Source: an uncultured Candidatus Udaeobacter sp. (GTDB lineage: Bacteria; Verrucomicrobiota; Verrucomicrobiia; Chthoniobacterales; UBA10450). From it: 5,825 bases of DNA. Shown piece by piece: positions 1-5,825 of the stretch. The first letter of the stretch is position 1; the number at the start of each line of letters is the position of its first letter. The stretch is from the NCBI GenBank assembly GCA_955652715.1, contig CATPBS010000287.1:1-5825 (forward strand), written 5' to 3'. The translations under genes and the position numbers were made by a program. The notes beneath the pieces are model-generated. The model searched no databases. It was not told where the DNA came from and was given only the letters and a program-made list of their open reading frames with translations.

Positions 1-334
1 CACCGTCGGAGTTGCTGGCCCTGATCTGATTCGCAGCATTGTCCAATCGGTCACAAAGCAATACGCCGATTACGACATTGGCGTGCACCTTCACAGCGCG
101 CCTCATGAAGCCGAAGCTAAAGTGCTCGCCGCTTACGATGCGGGTTGCCGCCGCTTTGATTCAGCCGTCGGTGGTCTTGGCGGATGCCTATTCGCGCAGG
201 ACGCGCTCGTAGGAAATATTCCCACAGAGAGCGTGATCGCAGCGCTTCAACAGCGAGATATAGAGGTGCTGATAAGCAAATCTCTGACCAATGTGTTGGC
301 AATGAACTCGCTCATCGCGTCCAACTACCAATAA
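1..334 (+). CDS. Hydroxymethylglutaryl-CoA lyase-like protein, C-terminal part (5' end outside window)
   Basis: This is an open frame entering from the left edge (frame of base 2) and ending at TAA 332-334, leaving 110 residues. It looks like the last third of an HMGL-like TIM barrel. HMG-CoA lyase splits HMG-CoA into acetoacetate and acetyl-CoA, the last step of leucine degradation in the cytoplasm. Seen directly: the metal-binding pair H-L-H (visible residues 29 and 31, bases 86-94), the stretch GCRRFDSAVGGLGGC (48-62) whose last Cys matches the family's catalytic-loop cysteine (bases 185-187), then GNIPTE (71-76). The wording GCRRFD with GNxPTE resembles the mvaB type I recall from Bacteroidetes-like bacteria. 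The residue after the cysteine is Leu where Pro is usual. A related aldolase-type HMGL enzyme cannot be excluded because the N-terminal substrate-binding half is missing. rsmE follows after 47 bp on the same strand, so co-transcription is possible. Confidence 0.85.
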   Translation, partial: TVGVAGPDLIRSIVQSVTKQYADYDIGVHLHSAPHEAEAKVLAAYDAGCRRFDSAVGGLGGCLFAQDALVGNIPTESVIAALQQRDIEVLISKSLTNVLAMNSLIASNYQ

Positions 335-381
335 ACAAATCGGATTGCTTGTCCCATAGCTGTTATTAGTCCTACAGGCAC

Positions 382-1134
382 ATGCATCGTTTCTACGTCT
401 CGCCGGAGAGTTGGGACGCTCGCGTCCTAGCGTTGACCGGTTCGGAGGCACACCACGCACGCGACGTCTTGCGAGTCAGACGCCGCCAGAAGGTTGTTCT
501 CTTCAACGGACAAGGGCGCGAAATCACTGCGGAAATTGTCGATCTTAGCAGCGACGAAATTACCCTGCGAAAATTGCACGAAGCGGAAACGCCGCCACTG
601 CAAGGCCGGATTGTTCTTGGACAGGCCATTCCAAAAGGGAAAAACATGGATTTGATCGTGCAAAAAGCAGTCGAGATCGGTGCCGCCGAAATTGCGCCGA
701 TCATTTCCGACCGCACGATTGTGCAGGTCGATTCCGAAAGCGCCGCGCAAAAACAAACGAAATGGCAGCAAATCGCGATTGAAGCGGCCAAACAATGTGG
801 TCAGAACTGGCTGCCACGCGTGCACACGCCAAGGAAGCTTGGCGATTTTTTTTCCGTAGCGTCAGAGCAGGCGTTCGATCTTCGGCTGATCGGATCACTC
901 CAGCCTGGCGCGCAGCACTTGAAGAAGATTTTGGCAGAATATTCAAACGAACACCGCGATCGCCCGCGGACCGTGCTGATGCTTATTGGACCCGAAGGTG
1001 ATTTTACGCCCGCGGAGCTTGCGCTCGCGCGTCGTCACGGATGTCAGCCGATCACGCTCGGCCCGATCATCCTGCGAGTGGAAACGGCGGCAATCTATTG
1101 CCTGAGTATTCTCTCCTACGAATTGCTGATTTAG
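382..1134 (+). CDS. rsmE: 16S rRNA (uracil(1498)-N(3))-methyltransferase RsmE
   Basis: RsmE methylates N3 of U1498 in helix 44 of 16S rRNA, using SAM, on the assembled 30S subunit. The 250-residue length is normal for the family. The N-terminal PUA-like barrel (about 1-70) shows the HHARDVLRVR signature (24-33). The SPOUT/trefoil-knot methyltransferase domain (about 75-250) shows the PKGKNMDLIVQKAVEIG block (84-100), EAAKQCGQNWLP (134-145), the SAM-binding IGPEGDFTPAEL (202-213), and the knot motif LGPIILRVETA (226-236). Minor departures from the usual wording are GPEGD for GPEGG and QCGQ for QC-x-R. The start is ATG 382: MHRFYV is the classic N-terminus and an AGG lies at 376-378, only 3 nt from the ATG, so the ribosome site is weak. 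The gene faces the Gre gene tail to tail. Function is confident from the motif set. Confidence 0.96.
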   Translation: MHRFYVSPESWDARVLALTGSEAHHARDVLRVRRRQKVVLFNGQGREITAEIVDLSSDEITLRKLHEAETPPLQGRIVLGQAIPKGKNMDLIVQKAVEIGAAEIAPIISDRTIVQVDSESAAQKQTKWQQIAIEAAKQCGQNWLPRVHTPRKLGDFFSVASEQAFDLRLIGSLQPGAQHLKKILAEYSNEHRDRPRTVLMLIGPEGDFTPAELALARRHGCQPITLGPIILRVETAAIYCLSILSYELLI

Positions 1135-1254
1135 CTGCCAGGGACGCAACGCGGCGGCGTCCTGAGGCCCAGTTGATGCCGGAGCGAAGGCGCATCGCTT
1201 TGGCGCTGTCAGTACCGCCCGGGTTCGGCGATCCGCTTTGCGAATGATTTGAGG
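1135..1254. other. Convergent intergenic gap with GC-rich hairpin, possible terminator
   Basis: This 120-bp stretch separates the 3' ends of rsmE and the Gre gene, where a bidirectional terminator would be expected. Just 6 bp after the rsmE stop, GGACGC (1142-1147) pairs with GCGTCC (1157-1162), extended by a G-U pair (1141/1163), around a 9-nt loop. A second weak pairing is GATGC (1175-1179) with GCATC (1192-1196). Neither is followed by a T-run on either strand, so this is not a canonical intrinsic terminator. No ORF of interest lies here. Confidence 0.3.
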
Positions 1255-3144
1255 CTATTCAACCACCGCTGCTTCAACGGTAGACTCACTGGGAAGATCC
1301 GCTGCGGGCGCAGTCTGGTTCGGCGGCGCAGCCTGGATTGACATAATCGTAAATTGAGCGGCGCCCTCCGTGTTTAGAGAGACCGTGTCGCCGACTTCAT
1401 GGCCGAGCAGCACCTGTCCAATTGCGGTCTGGTACGAGATGACGTGGCGATCGGGGTCACCGTCCCATGCGCCCAGGATGGTGTACGTTTCTTCCTTATT
1501 CGTCTCCACGTTGCGCGACGTGACGATTGTGCCGATGGAAACACGCGACGTATCAGGGTTTTCAAACGAAGTCCCGCGCGCGTTATGCAGCATTTGTTCG
1601 AGTTCGGCTTTGCGTCGCATCAGCACGCTTTGCATTTGCTTGGCCGCCTTAAATTCAAAATTCTCGCTCAAATCGCCATAGGACCTGGCCAGCGCGATCT
1701 CCCTGCGGTTCTCGGGAATTTTTACTTTTACGAGTTCTTCGTATTCGGCCTTGCGCTTTTCCAGGCTGCTCCAGGAAACGATTAACGTTGCGCTCTCGCC
1801 TTGGGCTTGCGCGCCCGCGATCATGCTTTCCAGTTCTGGATAAACTTTCACGATCCGCGCCAGGAGCGAGCGTTTCGTTAATTCATCGAACAACGGGCTT
1901 AGCTGGAGCCGGCGCATGGCATCGCGCGCGAGCGCGACATCGCCATTCCTCAAAATGTCGGCAAGCAATTGCCGGTCTTCGACAAGAGTACGGTGCACCT
2001 TGCTGACGCGACCAGGAGCGTTGTGCCGTTCCCGTTCCAGCGCAGAGAAAATCGCGCTGAGTAAATCCGGTGTAATGAATTCACTCCAGTTTTCGCGTTC
2101 GCTGCACAGCCAGCTGAGCATCTCGCCCGTAGCTGAATGTTCGCGAATGCTCCGTTCCAGCATTGTTCGAAGCTCGGCATGCTGTCCGGCTTCACTCAAA
2201 ATGCGCGCAATTTGGCCGACCATGCGGCCGTGACTCCCTTGCATTAAAGTTAAGGCGCGCTCTGTCCAACCCGGACCAAGCGCAGACGGCAACGCCTGCA
2301 AGACTTTCTTCTCTTTTGCCGCCGACAACTTTGGAAGGATCGAAATCAAACGCTTTTCTTCCTCAAGAATGAATTTCGAGAGAGTCAAACCGATGTGAGT
2401 CGTATGCAGTCGCGGGAGGCGCGCGAGCAAATCGTCCCGCGCGATCACGAGCTCGAACGCCAGTTCAGGATGCATTTTCTGGTTGCGCACCGCCATATTT
2501 TCGATGGTCACGATGATCGGCTGAAGCTGTTTTTCAGGTTCCTTGAATTGCTCGTCAAATTTTATGATCTGTTCGAGCGAACCGATTTGCTCTTTCGGCT
2601 GTCGCGCTTTGTTGAAAGCGGCGATTAGCTCGTCAGCGTGCGACACGCCTTCGCCGCGGATTTGGATTGGCTCTGTCTTTTTTGCAGGCACGGAAAACGC
2701 GCCGCTCGCTTTCAGCGCCTTCTTGGTCGATTCCCACCAGCGCTTCCATTCTGCCTCACTGAAAACATCGCCGACCAGCCATTCGCCGATCTGCTGCGCG
2801 GTAGCTTTACCGTCCAAACTTTCCAGAATGTTCCGCACCAGCGCGGGCGGATTTTCCTTCGCCAAATTTTGGATCGACGCCAGGTCGGTCGCCTTGCGTG
2901 CGAGAAAATGCTCTGGCGCGAGGGGCGTGAGATTTTCCGCCGCGTACTGGGTCTGCATGACATGGGACTTCTTGCTGGCAAAATCGATTACGATCTGATT
3001 GAGCAGCAGGTTCCATTCGCGCACGCGACCGAATCCCCAACTCTTATGTAAACAAAATGTGCCGGGCTTTAACTTTTCCAGCTGGTCGGCGCCTTTCGAG
3101 GTGAGCTTTCCCGATTCGACAAGCTTTTGTAGTTCAGCGTCCAT
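1255..3144 (-). CDS. Long GreA/GreB-family transcription elongation (transcript cleavage) factor with N-terminal extension
   Basis: The C-terminal part is a Gre factor, which enters the RNA polymerase secondary channel and stimulates cleavage of backtracked transcripts. Numbered from the ATG at 3144 (629 residues): the coiled coil spans about 458-525 and carries the tip motif ARSYGDLSENFEF (486-498), with both acidic cleavage residues D491 and E494 present. The FKBP-like domain spans about 533-603, followed by a low-complexity Ala/Pro tail. Standard GreA is about 158 residues, so some 450 residues are extra. Residues 27-76 (PGTFCLHKSWGFGRVREW, then a beta-rich stretch) look like a small SH3/Tudor-like barrel, and 80-440 is mostly helical, perhaps HEAT/TPR-like. 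Long GreA proteins are known in Chlamydia and occur, as I recall, in Verrucomicrobia. The frame stays open to an earlier ATG at 3195, but MDAELQKLVESGKLT fits a conserved beginning better. No strong ribosome site is visible at either start. The gene is divergent from terC and convergent with rsmE. Confidence 0.9.
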   Translation of the reverse strand: MDAELQKLVESGKLTSKGADQLEKLKPGTFCLHKSWGFGRVREWNLLLNQIVIDFASKKSHVMQTQYAAENLTPLAPEHFLARKATDLASIQNLAKENPPALVRNILESLDGKATAQQIGEWLVGDVFSEAEWKRWWESTKKALKASGAFSVPAKKTEPIQIRGEGVSHADELIAAFNKARQPKEQIGSLEQIIKFDEQFKEPEKQLQPIIVTIENMAVRNQKMHPELAFELVIARDDLLARLPRLHTTHIGLTLSKFILEEEKRLISILPKLSAAKEKKVLQALPSALGPGWTERALTLMQGSHGRMVGQIARILSEAGQHAELRTMLERSIREHSATGEMLSWLCSERENWSEFITPDLLSAIFSALERERHNAPGRVSKVHRTLVEDRQLLADILRNGDVALARDAMRRLQLSPLFDELTKRSLLARIVKVYPELESMIAGAQAQGESATLIVSWSSLEKRKAEYEELVKVKIPENRREIALARSYGDLSENFEFKAAKQMQSVLMRRKAELEQMLHNARGTSFENPDTSRVSIGTIVTSRNVETNKEETYTILGAWDGDPDRHVISYQTAIGQVLLGHEVGDTVSLNTEGAAQFTIMSIQAAPPNQTAPAADLPSESTVEAAVVE

Positions 3145-3260
3145 TTTTCTGCAGGGGACAATATCACCTCGCAGGCGATGCGCTACACGTGGCATGAGAC
3201 GAACGGGACACGCGCAATTTGCGATTGCCGCGCGCCTCGCGGCATGAAAACCTCCCCGCC
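3145..3260. promoter_or_regulatory. Divergent intergenic region between the Gre gene and terC, with overlapping hairpins
   Basis: Both flanking genes must have their promoters in or near this 116-bp region, though I cannot name a convincing -35/-10 pair on either strand. On the terC side there are two overlapping inverted repeats. TGCCGCG (3226-3232) pairs perfectly with CGCGGCA (3238-3244) around a 5-nt loop. The same left arm can instead pair upstream, CGCGCAAT (3211-3218) with ATTGCCGCG (3224-3232), with one bulged base. The two structures are mutually exclusive. If terC starts at TTG 3219 this segment is coding rather than leader. No riboswitch consensus of the yybP-ykoY (manganese) class was recognised. 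Confidence 0.4.
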
Positions 3261-4196
3261 GTGAGGACGAGCATCTGGTTCTGGATTGCGTTTCACATCG
3301 GCGTCTTCATCGCAGTTGGAATCGACTTGTTCACGTTCAAGCGTCGCGGTCGGGAATTAAGCATGCGCGCTGCGCTTCAACGGAGCGCGATTTGGGTGCT
3401 CGTGTCGCTGGCGTTTAATGCCCTGGTCTGGCGCATCAAAGGACCACATCACGCCCTCGATTTTCTTACAGGTTATCTCATCGAGTATTCGCTGAGCATG
3501 GATAACATTTTTGTGTTTGTGTTGATTTTCGCGCATTTTCGCGTTCCTCCGCGCGCACAACATCGCGTTTTGGTCTGGGGAATTGTCGGGGCACTCATCA
3601 TGCGCGGCGCGATGATCCTGTGCGGTATCGCGCTGGTGCAACACTTTCAGTTCGTTCTTTATCTCTTTGGTCTCTTCCTGCTAATCATGGCGGCGCGCAT
3701 GTTTTTTGGGAAACATCCAGCGCGCGATTTCACGGAGACGTGGGTGATGCGCATGTGCCGCCGTCTGTTTCGGATTACTCCCGAATTTTATGGCGAGCAC
3801 TTCAAAGCGCGCGTGGATGGCCGCTGGATGTTAACCCCGCTCGCTCTGACCATGATCGTGATCGAGGTCACAGACTTGATCTTTGCAGTCGATTCGATCC
3901 CCGCGATCTTCGCAATTACGCGCGACTCGTTCATTGTTTATACGTCCAACATTTGCGCGATTCTCGGCTTGCGGTCCCTCTACTTCCTGCTGGCCGGTTT
4001 GATGGATCGTTTCATTTACTTGCGAACAGGACTCGCAATCTTGCTCGCCTTTGTCGGGATCAAGATGATGATCGCCGATTATTTGCCGCTGCCTAGGGGC
4101 CTTTCACTCGGAATCATCGTACTCATTCTCGCAGTCACCATAGGGATTTCGATGTTGAAGACACAGAAGCAGGTCGTAGCCGAAGATCGAAAATAA
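3261..4196 (+). CDS. TerC/Alx-family integral membrane protein
   Basis: TerC-family proteins are inner-membrane proteins linked to manganese export (E. coli Alx), to metal loading of exported enzymes (Bacillus MeeF/MeeY) and, in plasmid operons, tellurite resistance. From GTG 3261 the protein is 311 residues, usual for the family. Hydrophobic segments lie near 5-24, 42-56, 68-90, 103-123, 127-147, 190-215, 230-248, 256-272 and 281-298. Family hallmarks are IEYSLSMDNIFVFVLIF (74-90) and IEVTDLIFAVDSIPAIFA (201-218) followed by YTSNICAILGLRSLYF (227-242). Membrane-embedded acids D22, E75, D81, E202, D205 and D211 are the likely metal ligands. Start choice: the frame stays open to TTG 3219, adding 14 polar residues (LPRASRHENLPA and so on). 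GTG 3261 places the first membrane helix at the N-terminus as in relatives. Neither has a good ribosome site. The exported-protein gene follows 47 bp downstream. Substrate is not determinable from sequence. Confidence 0.93.
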   Translation: MRTSIWFWIAFHIGVFIAVGIDLFTFKRRGRELSMRAALQRSAIWVLVSLAFNALVWRIKGPHHALDFLTGYLIEYSLSMDNIFVFVLIFAHFRVPPRAQHRVLVWGIVGALIMRGAMILCGIALVQHFQFVLYLFGLFLLIMAARMFFGKHPARDFTETWVMRMCRRLFRITPEFYGEHFKARVDGRWMLTPLALTMIVIEVTDLIFAVDSIPAIFAITRDSFIVYTSNICAILGLRSLYFLLAGLMDRFIYLRTGLAILLAFVGIKMMIADYLPLPRGLSLGIIVLILAVTIGISMLKTQKQVVAEDRK

Positions 4197-4234
4197 AGTG
4201 TTGCCTTTGCTGTTCGAAATCATTTAACTGGTTT

Positions 4235-4238
4235 GGAG
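4235..4238 (+). promoter_or_regulatory. Ribosome binding site of the small exported protein gene
   Basis: GGAG sits 5 nt before ATG 4244. It is the clearest Shine-Dalgarno match of any start in this window and fixes the start of the downstream gene. Confidence 0.7.
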
Positions 4239-4243
4239 CGCCT

Positions 4244-4663
4244 ATGAAAACTGTCCTTGCCCTCGCAGCGGTCGCCGGCCTTGCCAGCGGAGCCTTCGCC
4301 GATATTCAAGACCCGCCTTCGAACGATTATGGTCCGACGCGCAAACTCGGTCGGGGACTTTCGAATTTTTTCATCGCTCCGACTGAGTTTATTGTGACGG
4401 TTAACCAAGTTAACAAGGCAGAAGGTAACTCCGCGGCGGCTGGTTATGGCGTTTGGCGCGGCCTTGGGCGCACAGCCACACGACATGTGGCCGGTCTTAT
4501 CGAGATTTTGACATTTCCGTTTCCAATATGGCGGGAAAGCTATTACCCCATACTGCCGCCGGAGATTCCTTACATTCACGCCGGCTATCCGGAATTTCCG
4601 CCTGAGATCGGTAACGAATCGAAATATCCTTACGTACGCGATTCCGACCAAGATCCCAACTAG
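4244..4663 (+). CDS. Small exported protein, exosortase system-associated TIGR04073-like
   Basis: The 139-residue product starts with a clean Sec signal peptide: K2, a hydrophobic core at 4-16, and an A-F-A cleavage site giving a mature start at D20. The mature protein of about 120 residues should be periplasmic or outer-membrane associated. Its wording matches what I recall of the TIGR04073 family, found in exosortase-bearing Verrucomicrobia and Lentisphaerae: RKLGRGLSNFFIAPTEF (33-49), then EGNSAAAGYGVWRGLGRTATR (residues 61-81) and a FPFP motif, then a Pro/Tyr-rich tail including YPEFPPEIG. There is no C-terminal PEP-CTERM sorting signal, so it would be an accessory component and not an exosortase substrate. 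Repeated G-x-G-R motifs with aromatic residues hint at membrane-surface or beta-structure contact, but no biochemical role is known to me. It lies 47 bp after terC with its own ribosome site. Family assignment is from memory of motifs. Confidence 0.72.
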   Translation: MKTVLALAAVAGLASGAFADIQDPPSNDYGPTRKLGRGLSNFFIAPTEFIVTVNQVNKAEGNSAAAGYGVWRGLGRTATRHVAGLIEILTFPFPIWRESYYPILPPEIPYIHAGYPEFPPEIGNESKYPYVRDSDQDPN

Positions 4664-4865
4664 CGTTCGCTCTCGTCGAACCTGGCGTGCTGTTCGGATG
4701 ATTAGCGACTCCTGTGCGTGCGTTGGCCTACTGTTGATGCGGATTAAGCTCGACAAACCCGAAGCGGAGATCGGGTGCGCAGTCGCAGCCAACTGACAGT
4801 AACATTTGCTTAACACTACCCTCCAGCATCGCTGGATGCTCAGCTAAAATAGCCGTGGCAATGGT
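4664..4865. other. Intergenic gap with several small inverted repeats upstream of the RlmD-like gene
   Basis: No gene is supported in these 202 bp. Inverted repeats seen: GTTCG (4665-4669) with CGAAC (4677-4681), directly after the upstream stop codon; ACCCGA (4757-4762) with TCGGGT (4771-4776), 8-nt loop, which on the minus strand is followed by a short TTGT and so is only terminator-like in that direction; and a nested palindrome at 4823-4844, where CCAGC/GCTGG, AGCATC/GATGCT and GCTG/CAGC are alternative pairings. A TAAAAT hexamer at 4845-4850 resembles a -10 box but lacks a correctly spaced -35. No T-run follows any plus-strand hairpin. Confidence 0.35.
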
Positions 4866-5825
4866 ATGCGCGTTGTTGAACTAGAAATCGAAGACATTGC
4901 TTTCGGCGGGAAAGGCGTCGGACGCGAGCAAGGGAAGGCGGTGTTCGTTCCGTACACCATCGACGGTGAGATCGTTTCCGCCGAGATCGTGCGCGAAAAG
5001 AAGCAATTCGCCGAAGCGGAGCTGGTCGAGGTAAAGCAAAGCTCGCCGGATCGTGTGGAGCCAAAATGTCCCTATTTCGGCCGGTGCGGAGGATGCGCTT
5101 ACCAGCACATTAGCTACGAACATCAGCTTGCGATCAAATGGCGGCAGGTGCGCGACGCGCTCAAGCGAATCGGTAAAATCAAAGATGTTCCGATGCGACC
5201 GATCATCCCTTCGCCCGATCAGTACGCATATCGCAATCGCATCACCGTGCACGCTCAGGATGGTGTGATCGGGTTTTTCCGGCGCGACTCGCATCGCCTA
5301 ATCGACATCGAGCACTGCCCGATTTCACTCGATGAAGTCAATCGTGCACTGACGGAGTTACGAACGCAAACGCACGTACGCGATGGTCATTACACATTGC
5401 GGGCTTCAGGCAGCGCGCGCGTTTTCTCGCAAACAAACGACGCGGTCGCAAATGCATTACGCGGTTTGATCGTCGATCTCGCCGCGCCAAATCAACAACT
5501 GTTGATCGACGCCTATTGCGGTGCAGGATTTTTTGCAAAAGCGTTGCTCGACAAATTTGAGCGAGTAATCGGGATCGACTGGGACAAATTCGCAATTGGC
5601 GCTGCAAGGGAAAATGCGACTGCGAAAGAGACATATATCGCCGGCGATGTGGAAGAAGAGCTTCGGAAGGGCGCTTTTCCAAGCCCCACTACTATCATCG
5701 TCGATCCTCCGGCCACCGGGCTGAGTGCAGACGTACGAAAAGCGATTCTTGATCTTGCACCGACAACGCTCATGTACGTTTCATGCAATCCGCCGACCCT
5801 CGCGCGCGAGTTGAGAGAGTTGCAG
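4866..5825 (+). CDS. rlmD: 23S rRNA (uracil-C5)-methyltransferase, RlmD/TrmA family (3' end outside window)
   Basis: RlmD-type enzymes methylate C5 of a uracil in 23S rRNA (U1939 in E. coli) with SAM and carry a 4Fe-4S cluster. The 320 visible residues show, in order: a TRAM RNA-binding domain (about 1-60); cluster cysteines C68, C74, C77 (CPYFGRCGGC) and C151 (EHCP); the FSQTN motif (187-191); the SAM-binding DAYCGAGFF (215-223); VDPPATGL (279-286), where the usual DPPR has Ala; and SCNPPTLARELREL with nucleophile C307. The general-base Glu near the C-terminus lies beyond the edge. The stretch from C151 to C307 is about 70 residues shorter than in E. coli RlmD (C162 to C389), so the central region is compact. 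ATG 4866 is the first possible start after an in-frame TAA at 4845-4847, and no ribosome site is evident. Related RlmC, RlmCD or TrmA specificity cannot be ruled out, though TRAM plus four Cys favours the RlmD type. Confidence 0.9.
   Translation, partial: MRVVELEIEDIAFGGKGVGREQGKAVFVPYTIDGEIVSAEIVREKKQFAEAELVEVKQSSPDRVEPKCPYFGRCGGCAYQHISYEHQLAIKWRQVRDALKRIGKIKDVPMRPIIPSPDQYAYRNRITVHAQDGVIGFFRRDSHRLIDIEHCPISLDEVNRALTELRTQTHVRDGHYTLRASGSARVFSQTNDAVANALRGLIVDLAAPNQQLLIDAYCGAGFFAKALLDKFERVIGIDWDKFAIGAARENATAKETYIAGDVEEELRKGAFPSPTTIIVDPPATGLSADVRKAILDLAPTTLMYVSCNPPTLARELRELQ

Noticed and set aside
345..369. Possible promoter before rsmE (TTGCTT 345-350 with TATTAG 364-369)
   Set aside because: The spacer is only 13 bp, too short for a sigma-70 type promoter, and read-through from the upstream lyase gene is equally likely.
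393..825. Two overlapping 132-residue minus-strand frames opposite rsmE
   Set aside because: Both are reading shadows of the conserved rsmE coding sequence, and their translations have no family resemblance.
2543..3051. Plus-strand frames of 137 and 151 residues opposite the N-terminal part of the Gre gene
   Set aside because: They overlap each other and the long minus-strand gene, and their translations show no domain or conserved motif.
3145..3260. yybP-ykoY manganese riboswitch upstream of terC
   Set aside because: The region is short and lacks the conserved loops of that riboswitch as I know them, so only generic hairpins are present.
4201..4229. Possible -35 (TTGCCT, 4201-4206) and -10 (TTAACT, 4224-4229) before the exported-protein gene
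   Set aside because: Spacing is 17 bp, but the -10 matches the consensus at only three of six positions, so chance is a sufficient explanation.
4220..4816. 198-residue open frame on the minus strand
   Set aside because: It lies antisense to the well-supported exported-protein gene. Its composition is Arg/Ser/Cys-rich and shows no recognisable motif, signal peptide or ribosome site, as expected of a shadow frame.
4664..4865. tRNA or small RNA gene in the gap before the RlmD-like gene
   Set aside because: No cloverleaf, no GGTTCGAxTCC-type T-arm and no terminator with a T-run could be found. The inverted repeats are short and unlinked.
4881..5294. 137-residue open frame on the minus strand within the RlmD-like gene
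   Set aside because: The plus strand here encodes the TRAM domain and Fe-S cysteines with clear family motifs. The antisense frame has none.

Overview
The window reads as an ordinary chromosomal stretch of a bacterium in the Verrucomicrobiota (PVC superphylum), perhaps a soil Chthoniobacterales or Udaeobacter-like lineage. Three things point there: a very long GreA-type factor with a large N-terminal extension, a short exported protein resembling the exosortase-associated TIGR04073 family, and an HMG-CoA lyase tail with the H-x-H and GCRRFD wording. The lineage is inferred from remembered family features, not from a database search. Base composition looks moderate to slightly GC-rich and even throughout. 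I see no phage genes, transposase, CRISPR array, tRNA or rRNA.

Layout: (1) 1-334, plus strand, is the C-terminal 109-110 residues of an HMG-CoA lyase-like enzyme, cut by the left edge. (2) 382-1134, plus, is rsmE, a 16S rRNA m3U methyltransferase, 47 bp downstream. (3) 1135-1254 is a short convergent gap with one GC-rich hairpin. (4) 1255-3144, minus, is a 629-residue GreA/GreB-family transcript cleavage factor. (5) 3145-3260 is a divergent control region with overlapping hairpins. (6) 3261-4196, plus, is a TerC-family membrane protein whose start is uncertain (GTG 3261 preferred, TTG 3219 possible). (7) 4244-4663, plus, is a small secreted TIGR04073-like protein with a good signal peptide and a clear ribosome binding site. 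(8) 4664-4865 is a 202-bp gap holding several small inverted repeats. (9) 4866 to the right edge, plus, is an RlmD/TrmA-type RNA m5U methyltransferase with TRAM domain and 4Fe-4S cysteines, cut before its C-terminal end.

Together the genes are mostly housekeeping. Two rRNA base methyltransferases and a transcription cleavage factor serve gene expression. The TerC protein and the small exported protein lie close together on the same strand and may be co-transcribed. The lyase belongs to leucine breakdown. I did not find a convincing new multi-gene system. The items most worth a second look are the architecture of the long Gre protein, the TerC leader, the exported protein beside TerC, and the compact RlmD-like enzyme with an altered DPPR motif.
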